Positions 1-10,809 of a stretch of 64,000 nt of DNA are shown here, in pieces. The position numbers were made by a program, and so were the translations under genes. Position 1 is the first letter of the stretch, and each line of letters begins with the position of its first letter. This DNA is from Dactylonectria macrodidyma (taxonomy: Eukaryota > Ascomycota > Sordariomycetes > Hypocreales > Nectriaceae): assembly GCA_020744425.1 (NCBI GenBank), contig JAGMUV010000005.1, positions 3,348,001-3,412,000 on the forward strand. The letters run 5' to 3'. Under the pieces are notes generated by a model. The model saw only the letters and a program-made list of their open reading frames with translations, did not search any database and had not been told where the DNA came from.

Positions 1-1508
1 AGGTTGGGGTCAGATTTCGCAGCTCCATGGTGGGCATTAGCGGAGCCAGGGGTAGCTTCGCTTGGGATGCCATGACCAAGATGGCACGTATCGACAACCC
101 AGAGTCAGCCAGGGAGGCGGCGATCGGAGGCACCCGGCCCACGGTTGGTGGAAGCCATAGAATTAGAGGCGAACTGACTCCATGGGCACAAGGAAGGGTA
201 TCATTGGCAACCAATTGATCGTATCGTCTAAGATGCCACCCCCACAGGCCACAGCTGCATGAAGGGTCCCTCCTACGTCACCCAAGGCGCGGCACGAGCT
301 ACCGCTGCGGCTCCTTGAGATCAGGGGACAGTCTAGTCGGACCTGACTTAGACCTGATCCAATGGGAAGCCAGAACAGCAACTTCGCTCCGATTTGAACG
401 CCATGAGCAGCTTTGCCAACGTTGTGAATCAAAAGACATCCGACAACTGCCTTTCCCAATTGCGAATTGAGCGACTTCGCCGAGAGCTGACTCTGGTCAG
501 TCGATGTGGTTGCAAAATTGAAGGGAATAATCCTGAGACTCACTCTGGTTGGTCATACGAAGACCTGTCGTGGGGCAGTCACCGCTGAAGGGCCAAAGCA
601 GCCATGATTATGCAGGATGCGAAAATCAGGAGATTTACCGGGCGGTGAATATCGTCTAAATGCCCATAAAAGGTTAAATGGTCCTGTTTAGTCGTTCAAT
701 CCGTAAGGAGTCGACAGGTTGCCAGGGTCCGTGGGTGTGGAAGGTGATGATGTAATGAGAGGAGGACGTAAAGAATGCAGGCGACGTGGTGCAGGCTTTG
801 GACCCTGAAGAATTAGCACTCCTCCCCCGCGAAACGACGTCATTTTCAGCGTTGAAAAGGGAGAGATCGACGATAGGCGGACCCTCAGTCAGGGACAAAC
901 TCGAGCACCTCAAGCAATCTGAGAATCCATCAAGTTACCGTACCCACAAGAGCGGCTTCGAAAATTTTGCTCGTTTCCGCTCACAGGTGTCATTCGCATG
1001 ATGATGGGAAGAGTGGGTGGTGAAGAGAGTGGAAGATGGGGGAATGGCATTCAACCAGAAACGGTTCACACACGGCACACACACCAACACAGTACCATTC
1101 GACCCGAAACAAGCCGCGTCAGTAAACTCGGCAGAGTCAGCAGACAGACACGAGCGAGCGCAACCCTTCCGCCTTTCTGCACCTCTTGAAGTTTTCGAAG
1201 CGGATGAGAAACAAATGGAAGCGAGGGGACTAACGAAGGACCAGTCATCGTGGCCGATTGCTCCTCATTGACTCACTCACCCATACAGTAGTTGCCCACC
1301 AGGAGGCATTTGGTGCAAGCCACGGCCAGGGGTCAGTTGTCATTTTGCACACGACAGACAGAACATAGACCGCCATAGCCCCCGGCTCGATTCGATGCTA
1401 GGAGTGGCATCATGATTTGTTTCTGCATCTTTGGGGGGGGGGGGGCAACATGACCCAGCTGGCCAGCCCGACCTGCAAGTCAGCCCAAGGTACAAGCGAT
1501 ATGACGAG

Positions 1509-1560
1509 CGGCATCGAGATTGCGGGCGACATCGAGATGGCAGACTGCATCGAGATGGAA
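1509..1560. repeat. Imperfect 18-bp-period tandem repeat
   Basis: The core CATCGAGAT recurs at 1512, 1530 and 1548, an exact 18-bp period. Read on the + strand in frame it gives a repeating acidic hexapeptide (GIEIAG, DIEMAD, CIEMEV). The surrounding 107-codon frame (1417-1740) has no recognisable homology and starts beside a 13-G homopolymer, so I do not call it a gene. Confidence 0.6.
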
Positions 1561-2000
1561 GTCGCAGACGAGACTCGGTTCGAAACAAAAGATGCTTCAA
1601 CCGACATGCCACAAGCGCGAGTGGGATGCGAGTCCAGCGAGGCTCCTGAGCCATCGACGAAGGACGGAGGACTGGACAGGCACGAATTTGGTCAAGCCAA
1701 AAGGGCTCCACAGAAGCCGACAGAAAGTCAGAAACTGTGAAGGGGGATGGCGATGGACCATTAAGAAGCCCCGGAGATATGTAGGATGACATCGCTGTGG
1801 GCATAAGGGCATCCATGATCCTCCTTGGTGAGCTGCCAGCCGCGCCGGTGCTACGGCGCCCGGACAGTCTGGCGTGGTGGTTGCGTCGATGACAGGCCAA
1901 ATTCAAGATCAGCAGGGCCCTGTTCTCCAGCTGCCATGCGAGACCTGGTACGACGTCGCCATCCACACAGAGTCAAGCTCGGTACTACGGACATGGTTCT

Positions 2001-2025
2001 GGTCTGGTCTGGTCTGGTCTGGTCT
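2001..2025. repeat. (GGTCT)5 microsatellite
   Basis: Five perfect GGTCT units, preceded by a diverged GGTTCT unit. Simple tandem repeat in non-coding DNA. Confidence 0.95.
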
Positions 2026-2559
2026 GCACTGTGGCCTGGACTGTGGTCTGTTCTCTGTACCTGCAAATGGTAGAGCCTCTAAGCCCACCAGACCAAGCCA
2101 CTGAGCAGGTCTGGTTGGCTGGGCGGGGTCCCTTACTTGCAATACAGGGGGTTGATCGACCCTTATTGGCTGAAAAGGCCTGAACGGGGCCTGTAGCCCC
2201 TTGGCAAAAAAGTGACAAGGGCTGGGATCGAGAAAATGAGGCGTGCGATGCGCAAATTAGGGTGGGTATAGCCGAGCACAAGACCACCCTGCCAGCTGCT
2301 GCCGCAAACTGCCTTTAAGCATCGACGATGACCTCGGGATTGTATGGGACGCAATCGTCGCCACTTTTAAGCTTTACTCACTCCCAGGGTGCGCCCAGCA
2401 CAGCCCTGCATCACCACGGCAGCCCGTTGGACGATGAGCCCTGGACGACCCAGCTTTCTCGACTTTGTTGGACCTGGCACGCCGATGCATTATGATCGCC
2501 TTGCCCTCGACGACGGCCGGGGGAATCGGGGCTCTCAGCGCTGCATCGGGCTTTCTGAT

Positions 2560-2607
2560 CCCAGGCTCGCGCCCAGGCCCGCACCCAAGCCCGCACCCAA
2601 GCCCGTC
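2560..2607. repeat. Four 12-bp tandem units
   Basis: Four consecutive 12-mers of the form CCCARGCYCGCR (2560, 2572, 2584, 2596). Units two to four differ at one to three bases. Minisatellite-like, in a region without a supported gene. Confidence 0.9.
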
Positions 2608-2903
2608 TCCCCGGCCCCATCCTCAACCCTTCGCGATGCCGTCGCCCCGGCACACTTCTGGGCTCTGTCTGGGCTCTTTGTTTGGGGCCTCTGAGCCGGC
2701 GGTGGCCTCCAACACGCTGAAAATTCTCGTGGGCGTCTGGCGTTTCCCGCCCTGGTTCCAAGTTCCAGTTCCAGCTCCATGCCTTTGATGAGGAGGCTTG
2801 CCGACCACAACTTCCTCCTATTCCATCTCTCCTACCCTCTCTTTTCTACATCTCGGATTCTCGACACGCCCAGCCGTTCCCATCCAACTGCCACTTACGT
2901 GCT

Positions 2904-2947
2904 TACCTAGGTACCACCTACAGTGGGTACCACTGACTACCTAGGTA
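2904..2947. repeat. Pair of TACCTAGGTA palindromes
   Basis: The perfect 10-bp palindrome TACCTAGGTA occurs at 2904-2913 and 2938-2947. Between them is the half-related GGGTACCAC. The same palindrome recurs at 41472-41481, and looser forms (AGGTACCTA and similar) appear at about 18490-18535, 31430-31445, 37205-37220 and 57625-57660, always outside coding sequence. Confidence 0.85.
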
Positions 2948-3876
2948 CAGTACCACCCACTCGACTGCCGCAGCACAATCGGAGTCCCCTGGGCCCTGTT
3001 CCGTGAAGGCGTAGCCCTGCATCGTCACCCGCCCCGGAACGAACCCACGCCGTCGAGTGCCACTCCGTGCCACACCACAGTGACCGGACTGCATCACACT
3101 GGCATCCCTCGTCTCCATACCTACGTACCCTGGTTCCTACGTCGTAGGTATACCTTCCGTTTGCTCCATCGCCACTTTCACCTCTTTCCCCCACCGTCTG
3201 TCGCCTCTCCTACCTCTTCAACATCGACTAAATCGCCTCACCTCCCGTCTACCCGGTCCTCACCACATACGGAGAACTTCACTGTCGCCTTACCATCGCC
3301 GACGTCTTGATCTAATACGGTCCTCGAACGCTAGGATCCGCAAACCAAACCTCTCGAAGCAAGCACCACCCAGTCTCCAGCCCGCTCTGCATCTACCTAC
3401 GGCATCACATCGCCGAAAATTAACCTGTATGCCGGTGTGGATGGGACGCGCCCAAAGTCGCCACAACACGCAACATCCGAGCAGCTTCCTACAATCGCAT
3501 CACTTCCTCCTAGCCGCCACTGCGTTCCGCAGTCGACGATATCCGGCCACAGGGTGACTCGCCCGCTACTTACACCCTCGCTACCATCCCGCTCGGTCAG
3601 GTATTCGCCCTGCTATGATCGCGAGGACTCCCGTGCGCAACCAGCTTCTACTCACAGTCGAGCGACAAAGACCACAAATACCCCACAGGAGCTACAAACA
3701 ATAACTTTGCACCACGGAAGCCATTTCCGCAAGAAACTCGCCACAATATTCCAGTCTAGGTGCCTATGTCCCTTAATTAAGGCTCAAGCGCTGTCACTCC
3801 CCTGTGAGTAATCCTCTCATTGTCCCCTAGTCACTCCCCATCACCACCTTTTCCGTCAAATGACAATTCGATGCCT

Positions 3877-3891
3877 CGATCGATCGATCGG
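3877..3891. promoter_or_regulatory. Tandem GATCGA box, candidate light-response/clock element
   Basis: Seen: overlapping CGATCGATCGATCGG about 320 bp upstream of the FRQ start codon. Known: in Neurospora the White Collar Complex binds GATC-rich light-response elements at frq, and GATCGA-type motifs are enriched at its targets. Inferred: this is a candidate light-response or clock-box element. A simple tandem tetramer can also occur by chance. Confidence 0.45.
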
Positions 3892-4148
3892 TGGCGAGTG
3901 CTGGCCCAATCACACTTTTGCTCTACATTCGGTGTACAATTTCCATTTCGACCGTCCCCTCCTTCTTCGCCATCATATTTTTGATATGCTGATCTTCGAT
4001 TGTTCTGCCCCAAGACTTCTCGGTTTGCTCCCGTGAAGTGCTGCTCCTAGGTCAATGACCCAAAGCCCTGGTCCTCCTCATTATACATAGCCAGAGCCAG
4101 GCCACACCATCCCGACAAGCTTCTTTCCACCATCATCTCTGTTTGATA

Positions 4149-4199
4149 ATGGCAGTTGCCTCGTCTCCAACTTCAAATTCACGCCCACTTCCACATTAG
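4149..4199 (+). promoter_or_regulatory. 16-codon upstream ORF of frq
   Basis: ATG at 4149 has a favourable context (A at -3, G at +4). It encodes 16 residues (MAVASSPTSNSRPLPH) and ends at TAG 4197-4199, four bases before the FRQ ATG at 4204. Neurospora frq also carries upstream ORFs in its leader, where they affect translation and the balance of FRQ forms. If this ATG is in the mRNA it should reduce or condition initiation at 4204. A strong donor-like GTGAGT at 3804 raises the possibility of a leader intron that would remove it. Confidence 0.5.
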
Positions 4200-4203
4200 G
4201 ACA

Positions 4204-7034
4204 ATGGCCTCAACCGACAAAACATTACACGAAACCAAGCCAACCCCAGCCAGTCACCCTCTTCCACGACGGGCTTCGCCTTCGAATTCCGTGACACTCC
4301 GTCACCATACACCCCACAATGCCTCTCTTACAACTAAGCCAGCTCTCTCTCGTCGCATATCGTCCAACGAAAGCCATGAGACGGGTCAGAGTGATCCCAA
4401 GCATTGGTTTGATCAGTCCAATGAAAATCCGACGGCAACTTTTGGTAACAGCGCCATGGATAGTAAGTGCCGCGTAGTTTCACGACTGTCCGAACATGAC
4501 GACTAACTCAAGCCTCAGTTGACCCTCCATTCTTCCAAAAGGAGTCGGATTCGTCTAATGAAGACAAACCATTCGCGTACGACGCCCATTTACCCGTCCC
4601 GAAAACCGCGGTGCCGCAAAGCAGCAGCGCAGATGACTATCGAAGTGTCATTGATGACCTGACGGTTGAGATTCAACGTCTGAAGGAGGAGTTGAAATGG
4701 TACAAGCAGTCGGGTCCGGACATGCTCAGGAACGAGAAACTGTTTGAGATAAAGGTCCATGGCCTACCCAATACCAAGAAAAGGGAACTCGAGGCAACAT
4801 TGAGAGACTTCGCCGCCGGTCTTGGGAGTTCGCCAAGCGGTTCAAATTCACACAGGAATAGGAAATCCTCCCGGCACACAACCCGCGATCACATGTACTC
4901 TACATCAGGTTCCATGTCGAAACATGCATCCTCCTCATCGGGCTCTCACATGAGACCCACCGACTCCGCCTACGCCTCAATGTCTACCGGAGACAAGTCT
5001 GGCACATCTCTCGCTCGCCCCTTAATGATGCAATCCAAAGATGCAAATGAGAAAAAAGTCGAGAGTTACCTAAGAGATATTCCTGAAGGCCTTTATCCAC
5101 GACACATGATCATGTCGGACAGAGAAAGAAAGAAGCTTGTGGTTCGCCGTCTCGAACAGCTCTTTACTGGGAAAATCACTGGTCGCCATGCGCAAAAGAA
5201 ACAAAATGGCCCAGAGGAAGACAAGGTCGGACTAACACCGGTGGCGATCAAAGCACAACCTCAAAAATCAGCCACGCCACACCAACCCTCGGGCATCACA
5301 CCGGAAGCGGCTCGCGAGGCCAAGATCCTACCCTCTGAGCAGCAGTCTGGACATTCTGGTAAGAAGAGTCGATCAAGAGATATTTCATCTACCTCCAACT
5401 CCCATGGCGATCACACGGAATCCGGTGGCAATGGCACCAGCTCCCGCGCGAATCCATCCCCACCACTGGCGCCGCCCGCACCCGAACAGCGGCCCACACG
5501 GCCCCGAGATCTCGATCCCGACCGTACTCAAATCCCATCAGAAAACATGGACTACATTCGACACCTCGGTTTAGTACCACCAGAACTTTTAGCAGAGCGG
5601 TCAATGGAGCCCGACTCTGTCCATCCCGACGCCGATGGGTGGGTCTACCTAAATCTCCTCTGCAGTTTGGCTCAGCTCCATATTATCAATGTCACCCCCG
5701 AGTTTGTTCGAGTAGCGGTGTCGGAGTACAGTTCCAAATTCCAGCTATCCTCTGATGGCCGCAAGATTCGTTGGCGAGGAGGGTCACAAGGCACAAAATT
5801 CAGCAGTGACAGCTCCGGATATAACTCACAGCAGAGCCCCTCCACCTGCGACACAGATGATTCAGATAAGAAAACGCGCAAGCGTCAAAAGGTAGTTCGG
5901 TCTGCCGGAGATGACTCTCGCGGAGGGAGCTTGGGAAAGAAAGCCTCCAAGTCCATGTTCGGCGCCCAAGACTCTGGTTCGTTTGAAAGCTTTCATTACA
6001 AACCGATCCTTATACATCGAGAATCCTCGACATCGATGGAAGGAACGCTCTCATCTCCCGGAGTCCCCGAGGAAAGCAACGTTGATGATTCCCGCTGGGG
6101 CATGAGCGGCTCTTGCACGTCAAATCGACGAAAGCGTCGCCACGATGGCGCTATCATCTACTACAGTGGTGCACCATTCTGCACGGATTTGTCGGGTGAC
6201 CCAGGAGATATATCTCCGCCGTCGAACATGCTTACAGCCAGTCAGTCAACAAATGATCCCCGCCAACCGCCGCTATTCAACTCTCCCTCTCGGCGAACCT
6301 ACTCTGGGTCTTGTATCAACGACAAGCCCCTCAGCGATAGGGGACCATTCTGGCAAGCCAGCTCTGAACTGAGCATTGAGAATGTGGCAAGTTTGGATTT
6401 TGATGATTCTGAAGAGTTGAGTGACGTCGAGCTGGAACTTGTCTGGTCAGCCGAGGAACAACGTACAAAACCCCAACTCTTGGAGCCGTGTGGCCTTGGC
6501 GGTGTCCTGCCAGATGATCACTTTATGGTGGTTGTCAAAACAAAGCGACCAAAAGAAGATGCCGCATTAGTGAATATATCACATCAGGAGCAGGATGCCG
6601 ATGAGATACCCGATGGCATCATTCGACGCCTAGCCTCTATGTCGACATCATCGCAGGCAATTCATGTTGCCAAAATGTCACCCCACCACAAAGTTCGGCC
6701 CGTGGGTATTGAGTATTCATCGGGTTCGATCAAACGTCTCAAGCCAGTGTCGCTTCCACCCCCAGCCATGTTCTTCCCACCCTTCAGCACCGATGATTCT
6801 TCGGCAGATGATACGACTGCCTCAGATTCTAGCATCGATCTTGAATCATCACGGGGCCTGATGAGTCAGGTTGCGAATCCCCACAACGACTACCCCGATG
6901 GGGTCGATCTCAGCAGCGGTGATGAGGACGGCGAGGATCCAGACGACTCTCCTGGCGAGCACAACATGTACGATCTCAAAGTGGATGGCAAAGCCCAGGG
7001 GTTACCGAATCGAAATCGGCCGAACCCACAATGA
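4204..7034 (+). CDS. frq: Circadian clock protein FREQUENCY (FRQ)
   Basis: FRQ is the negative element of the fungal circadian oscillator. It pairs with FRH and casein kinase 1 and represses the White Collar Complex. The model has two exons, 4204-4462 and 4519-7034, with a 56-nt intron (4463-4518, GTAAGT...CTAACTCAAGCCTCAG), giving 924 aa against 989 in Neurospora. Visible FRQ blocks: HPLPRRASP near residue 18; a coiled coil around 127-149 ([17 protein letters not shown]); [12 protein letters not shown] near 159; the kinase-contact block [11 protein letters not shown] near 299; [11 protein letters not shown] near 457; a basic nuclear-localisation stretch KKTRKRQK near 537; and acidic, Ser-rich PEST-like C-terminal segments. 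The start was chosen because MASTDK lines up with the long-FRQ N-terminus. The internal Met85 matches the small-FRQ start. The frame stays open for 21 codons beyond the TGA at 7032-7034 (see findings). Identification is firm. Confidence 0.95.
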
Positions 7035-7100
7035 CGGTTCACTACCGTTGTAGTGGCACCAAAAACGGCTCGCGGCCAAAAGAGGAGGCCCTCTGCTTAA
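7035..7100 (+). other. In-frame extension after the frq stop codon
   Basis: Directly after the TGA the same frame reads 21 sense codons, RFTTVVVAPK followed by TARGQKRRPSA, and then TAA at 7098-7100. The sequence is basic at its end (RGQKRRP) and looks like protein rather than a random 3' UTR. The stop is followed by C (TGA-C), the leakier class of stop context. Length alone is not significant, because about a third of random frames would stay open this far. It could be a readthrough tail, a recent CGA-to-TGA change, a sequencing error or chance. Confidence 0.45.
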
Positions 7101-8867
7101 AGGATGATTCTCATGGATGGGAAATCTGTTGCAGTTGCTCAAGGAACTATGGGTGGGTACAGCTCTAGCAAAAGCGGAAATTTCTTGATTGGCCAGCGTT
7201 CATACCTTCAACATGTTTCCTCTTTCTTTTTTAAGACAATTCTCGTTTTATGCCAAGGTTGTCTTGCCGGCGCGATTGTCATGGACACACCGGACATCAC
7301 GGAGATCAGCGATCGCGATATTGGCCTGTTTTCCACTTTCCCAATTTTCTCTCAAGATAAAATCATCCTATCGATGCTATGAGATGTCCCTTTAGCATTT
7401 TTATTGGCGTTGTTATTTGGTGTTTCACGATTCCCCACTGTTTTCATTATTTTTGTTTCTGGAAGGATGGTAGTGGAACTTAGTTGGGTAGGGACTTCTT
7501 GGAAAAGCGCATATCCTTGGGATATGATGAGATATGAACTATTAGTGTATTCCAGTGACAAGCGAATTTTAGCAACTTCATGGTTCCGGCAGCCATTGTA
7601 TGGCATAATCACTCTTCATTAATCAGCCAATGCCAGAAAATACTTCTGTTCCCCTACACTCTGTGCTTGACTGTATTTTCTGTACAAGATCATGTGTTTT
7701 CGATGCATCCTGCCTTCGTCAAGCCGAGGATACAAAGTCCATTGTCAGGTCACAACTCCGAAAAGGGAGTTTGTCACACGTAGTCTAACTAGTAACATTG
7801 AACCGATGGCGGACCTAGTCATTACCTCCGTCCAAGTCTCAACAGATCCAAAGGATGCACAACCAGCATTTACACAATTACCGAACCAGGGAACGCCATC
7901 TTCTCGAAAGGTTAGTCTATGTGGCATGTGCCCCGGTGCCAAAACCTCTCACTCCGCACCAGCGAAGAGAATCAACAAGGGCGATGGCAACTCAGGCCAT
8001 TTCCCTTGATCCTGACGGACTCGATGACTCCCATGAGTATCTCTTGCATTTGAAGCGATCTTTGAACCTTGAGGCTAGTTTTAGTAGATCTCGAGAGATG
8101 TTTCATGTTTTTTTGCTGCGTAAAAGGGTTTCTCAGCGAAGCTGTTCACGACTGGTGTTTGAGATGTCACCAACTTTTAGGATGCTAAAGAGCAAAGTAT
8201 CAAGCAAGAGGAAAAAAGCCCCCAGGCTTACGCAACATTATAGGAGTGGGAACATATCTAGTCGTCAAATTATTACGTATAAGTGTTCAGTAGGTTTCCA
8301 TCTGGGAAGTCCAGAGATAATTGGCTGCTAAACAACGCCGTCCATCTACCTCTAGGGTAGCCTCTCTGATGCGTACCTAATAACACGAAAGAACACGCGG
8401 GTCCTGCTCAATTTCGGGTTCATATTTAAGATGGAATTGATTCGTACTGACCAAAGGACACCTAGCGTTTTACTTTGCCAAATCTCCAGGAAGGCAGCTC
8501 GTGATTCGTGATCTTGAGAGGCGGCTGAAGCCAACTTGGTATCCAAACAAGAACAAACACCAACGACCGAAACCGATTCAGCAAGAAACCTACCCCCCTT
8601 TCCTCATTCGAGTCCATTCCCAACCTCTGTAAGTATGTCAAATATTGCCCCGGCCCCCATGCGTCGGCAAGTAAAAATACTTTCGGAGCCAAATAGACCG
8701 CCACTGCCATCACGTGACATATAGCACGTCACCCAGCCATCCGGTGCTGACCCAAACATGCTCCGAGTTGTTTCCCGTCGTCGCGAGCTTCGACTGTTTT
8801 ATCTTTGCTCATCACTGACTTGCATTTCGAGGGTCATTTTCGACGCCTCTATTTTCATTTCGGCAAT
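7101..8867. other. Intergenic, frq 3' flank to prenylcysteine lyase promoter
   Basis: About 1.8 kb of A/T-richer DNA without a supported gene. Short open frames show no family similarity. The first part should hold the frq 3' UTR. In Neurospora an antisense transcript starts downstream of frq; nothing in the sequence proves or excludes one here. Confidence 0.55.
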
Positions 8868-10809
8868 ATGAGGTCTTCCTGGAGATCCGGCCTAGCTCTG
8901 CTGGGCGCCATTGCTAGTACTCCCGCCCATGGAGCGAGCGAGGTCAAGAATGTTGCCATCATAGGTATGTCCTGTAAAGGGATTGTTTTTCGGATATTTC
9001 CCTAAATTTTCGATTTTTACACGCTCATTGCGTCTTTACATACTATGGCCTAAAATTATTTCTTCTTTTCGTCAATAACTCAATAGGCTTCCGACGTGCC
9101 GCGGATCTTTTTGAGTGCGTGACGCTAACATGAAGCTCTAGGCGCTGGTGCAGCGGGTTCCTCGGCAGCATACCATCTACAGAAATATGCTGAGGAGGAG
9201 GGCTTATCCATAAACATCACAATCTTTGAAAAGACTCATCATATCGGTGGCCGTACTCTCACCGTCGAAGCTTTCGATGAGCCTTCGCAGCCCATTGAGT
9301 TGGGTGCATCTATCTTTGTCACCGTCAACCACATCTTGTACAACACAAGCCAGGAATTCGACCTTCCCCTAGGCGAGCCCTACGAACCCGAGAAAGGCTC
9401 CATCACTGCTATTTGGGATGGCCAGAATTTCGTGTTTGAGACTACGGAGGGCTCATCATGGTGGTGGGATGTCAGCAAGATGTGGTGGAAGTATGGCCTG
9501 GCGCCCTACCGGGCGGTTAAGCTCGTACAGAGTGTCGTCCAAAGGTTTACGCAGATGTACGAGGCGCCACATTTCCCCTTCTCGTCGCTCTCAGAAAAGG
9601 CATTCGAACTTGGCCTGCTGGACGTTACTGGAGTGACTGGAGAGCAGTTCCTCGCCCAGAACAATGTTTGTGCTCTCAGTAGTGGATGGATCAAGAAAGC
9701 ACGACCGACTAATGATTTTTCCAGATTGATGCTCGGTTCGGACGTGAGATTCTCCAAGCCGCCACAAGGGTCAACTATGCCTCCAACTTGGCATATATTC
9801 ACGGTCTGGAGACTATGGTACGGAAATGTATTTCCCGTACAACGCATATGCTAATGTTCAATAGGTTTCATTTGCCACCGATGGTGCCATCGTGGTCAAA
9901 GGTGGAAACTGGCAAATCTTTGACAAGATGGTACGCTTCAGTGGAGCTTCCCTGTATCGCAACACATCTGTAGTTTCCATTTCAACTGCGCAGAAGAGAT
10001 CCGACACCTCTTCACCCAAGTACCTCATTTCAACGAGAGACAGCGGCGTGGAATCAAGCTCCCCCGAAGAGTATACAATTAGCTTTGCCAACGTCATTGT
10101 TGCCTCCCCTTGGCAGTTCAGCCACATCAGTGCCGAGGAGGGAATACTCCGCCGCGACATTGACGAGATTCCGTATACGAAGCTCCATGTCACACTGCTC
10201 GCTTCGCCGCTGAAGCTTAGCCCTGAGTTCTTTGGGCTCAAACCATGGAGCAAAGCCCCCAGCAGCGTGTATACGACGCTGGCAGAGGACGAGGAGCCCA
10301 AACAAGGAGCCGATGGCGTGGGTAGGACTGGATTCTACTCGATCAGCACTTTGGGGAACGTGGTGAACCCAAAGACTGGCAAGTTGGAGTATGCATACAA
10401 GATCTTTTCTGCCCAACCCGTGGCTCCCAAATTTCTCTCCAAGCTCTTTGGTACGGAAATTCCGGATACTTTTATTGGTGCCAAGGGCGAGGAGGGCGAG
10501 GAGGCGGTTGTGCAGCCTATCTCGTGGTTCTATCCCCACTGGTTCTACTCGTACCCCATCCTGCTTCCTCGAGTGACGTTCCAAGACCCCATCGTTGGCG
10601 ATGGTGTTTACTACACGTCTGGGATCGAGAGTTTCATCTCGACCATGGAAACAAGCGCGCTGATGGGTAAGAATGTTGCTAAGCTGGTTGCGGATGACTT
10701 TGCGGGCCGCTCGCAAAGGGGTATTGAGGCAGCGCCTAGTGAGCCTGTCAAAGAAGTGATTGGGGACAAAGCAGAGAAAATCCACGAACAAGGGCCTGGC
10801 GAGCTCTGA
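8868..10809 (+). CDS. Prenylcysteine oxidase/lyase-like FAD protein
   Basis: The likely role is FAD-dependent oxidative cleavage of the thioether of prenylcysteines, salvaging farnesyl/geranylgeranyl groups from degraded prenylated proteins in the secretory/lysosomal (vacuolar) system. Exons are 8868-8964, 9142-9665, 9725-9817 and 9865-10809 (introns of 177, 59 and 47 nt), giving 552 aa. The start gives an N-terminal signal peptide (MRSSWRSGLALLGAIAS...). It is followed by the dinucleotide-binding GAGAAGSSAAYHL at residues 33-45 (its first Gly codon is split by intron 1) and then FEKTHHIGGRTLT. The block around YIHGLETMVSFATDG...VKGGNW matches the family signature in the middle of PCYOX1. The C-terminal FYSYPILLPRVTF...GVYYTSGIESFISTMETS resembles flavin amine oxidase-type FAD domains. 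Family assignment is good; substrate specificity is not shown. Confidence 0.85.

Larger units (their letters stand above)
1..4203. other. Gene-poor region and leader upstream of frq
   Basis: I see no protein-coding gene here. Open frames are short, lack family similarity and overlap low-complexity DNA. The stretch holds a run of 13 G (1433-1445), an 18-bp-period repeat (about 1509-1560), a GGTCT tandem (2001-2025), four 12-bp C-rich units (2560-2607) and two copies of the palindrome TACCTAGGTA (2904-2913, 2938-2947). From about 3100 the + strand becomes C/T-rich, as fungal promoters and leaders often are. The last 400 bases carry a GATCGA tandem, a TATACATA-like box near 4082 and an upstream ORF, so the frq promoter and 5' leader probably start within the last 1-1.5 kb. 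The transcription start cannot be read from sequence alone. Confidence 0.6.

Noticed and set aside
1340..1966. 208-codon minus-strand open frame near the left end
   Set aside because: Passes through a 13-G run and an 18-bp repeat, no recognisable domain, no splice or promoter support.
7001..7052. Possible intron removing the frq TGA (GTTACC...TTGTAG)
   Set aside because: Poor donor, 52 nt changes the frame, and the result loses the VVVAPKTARG reading; not supported.
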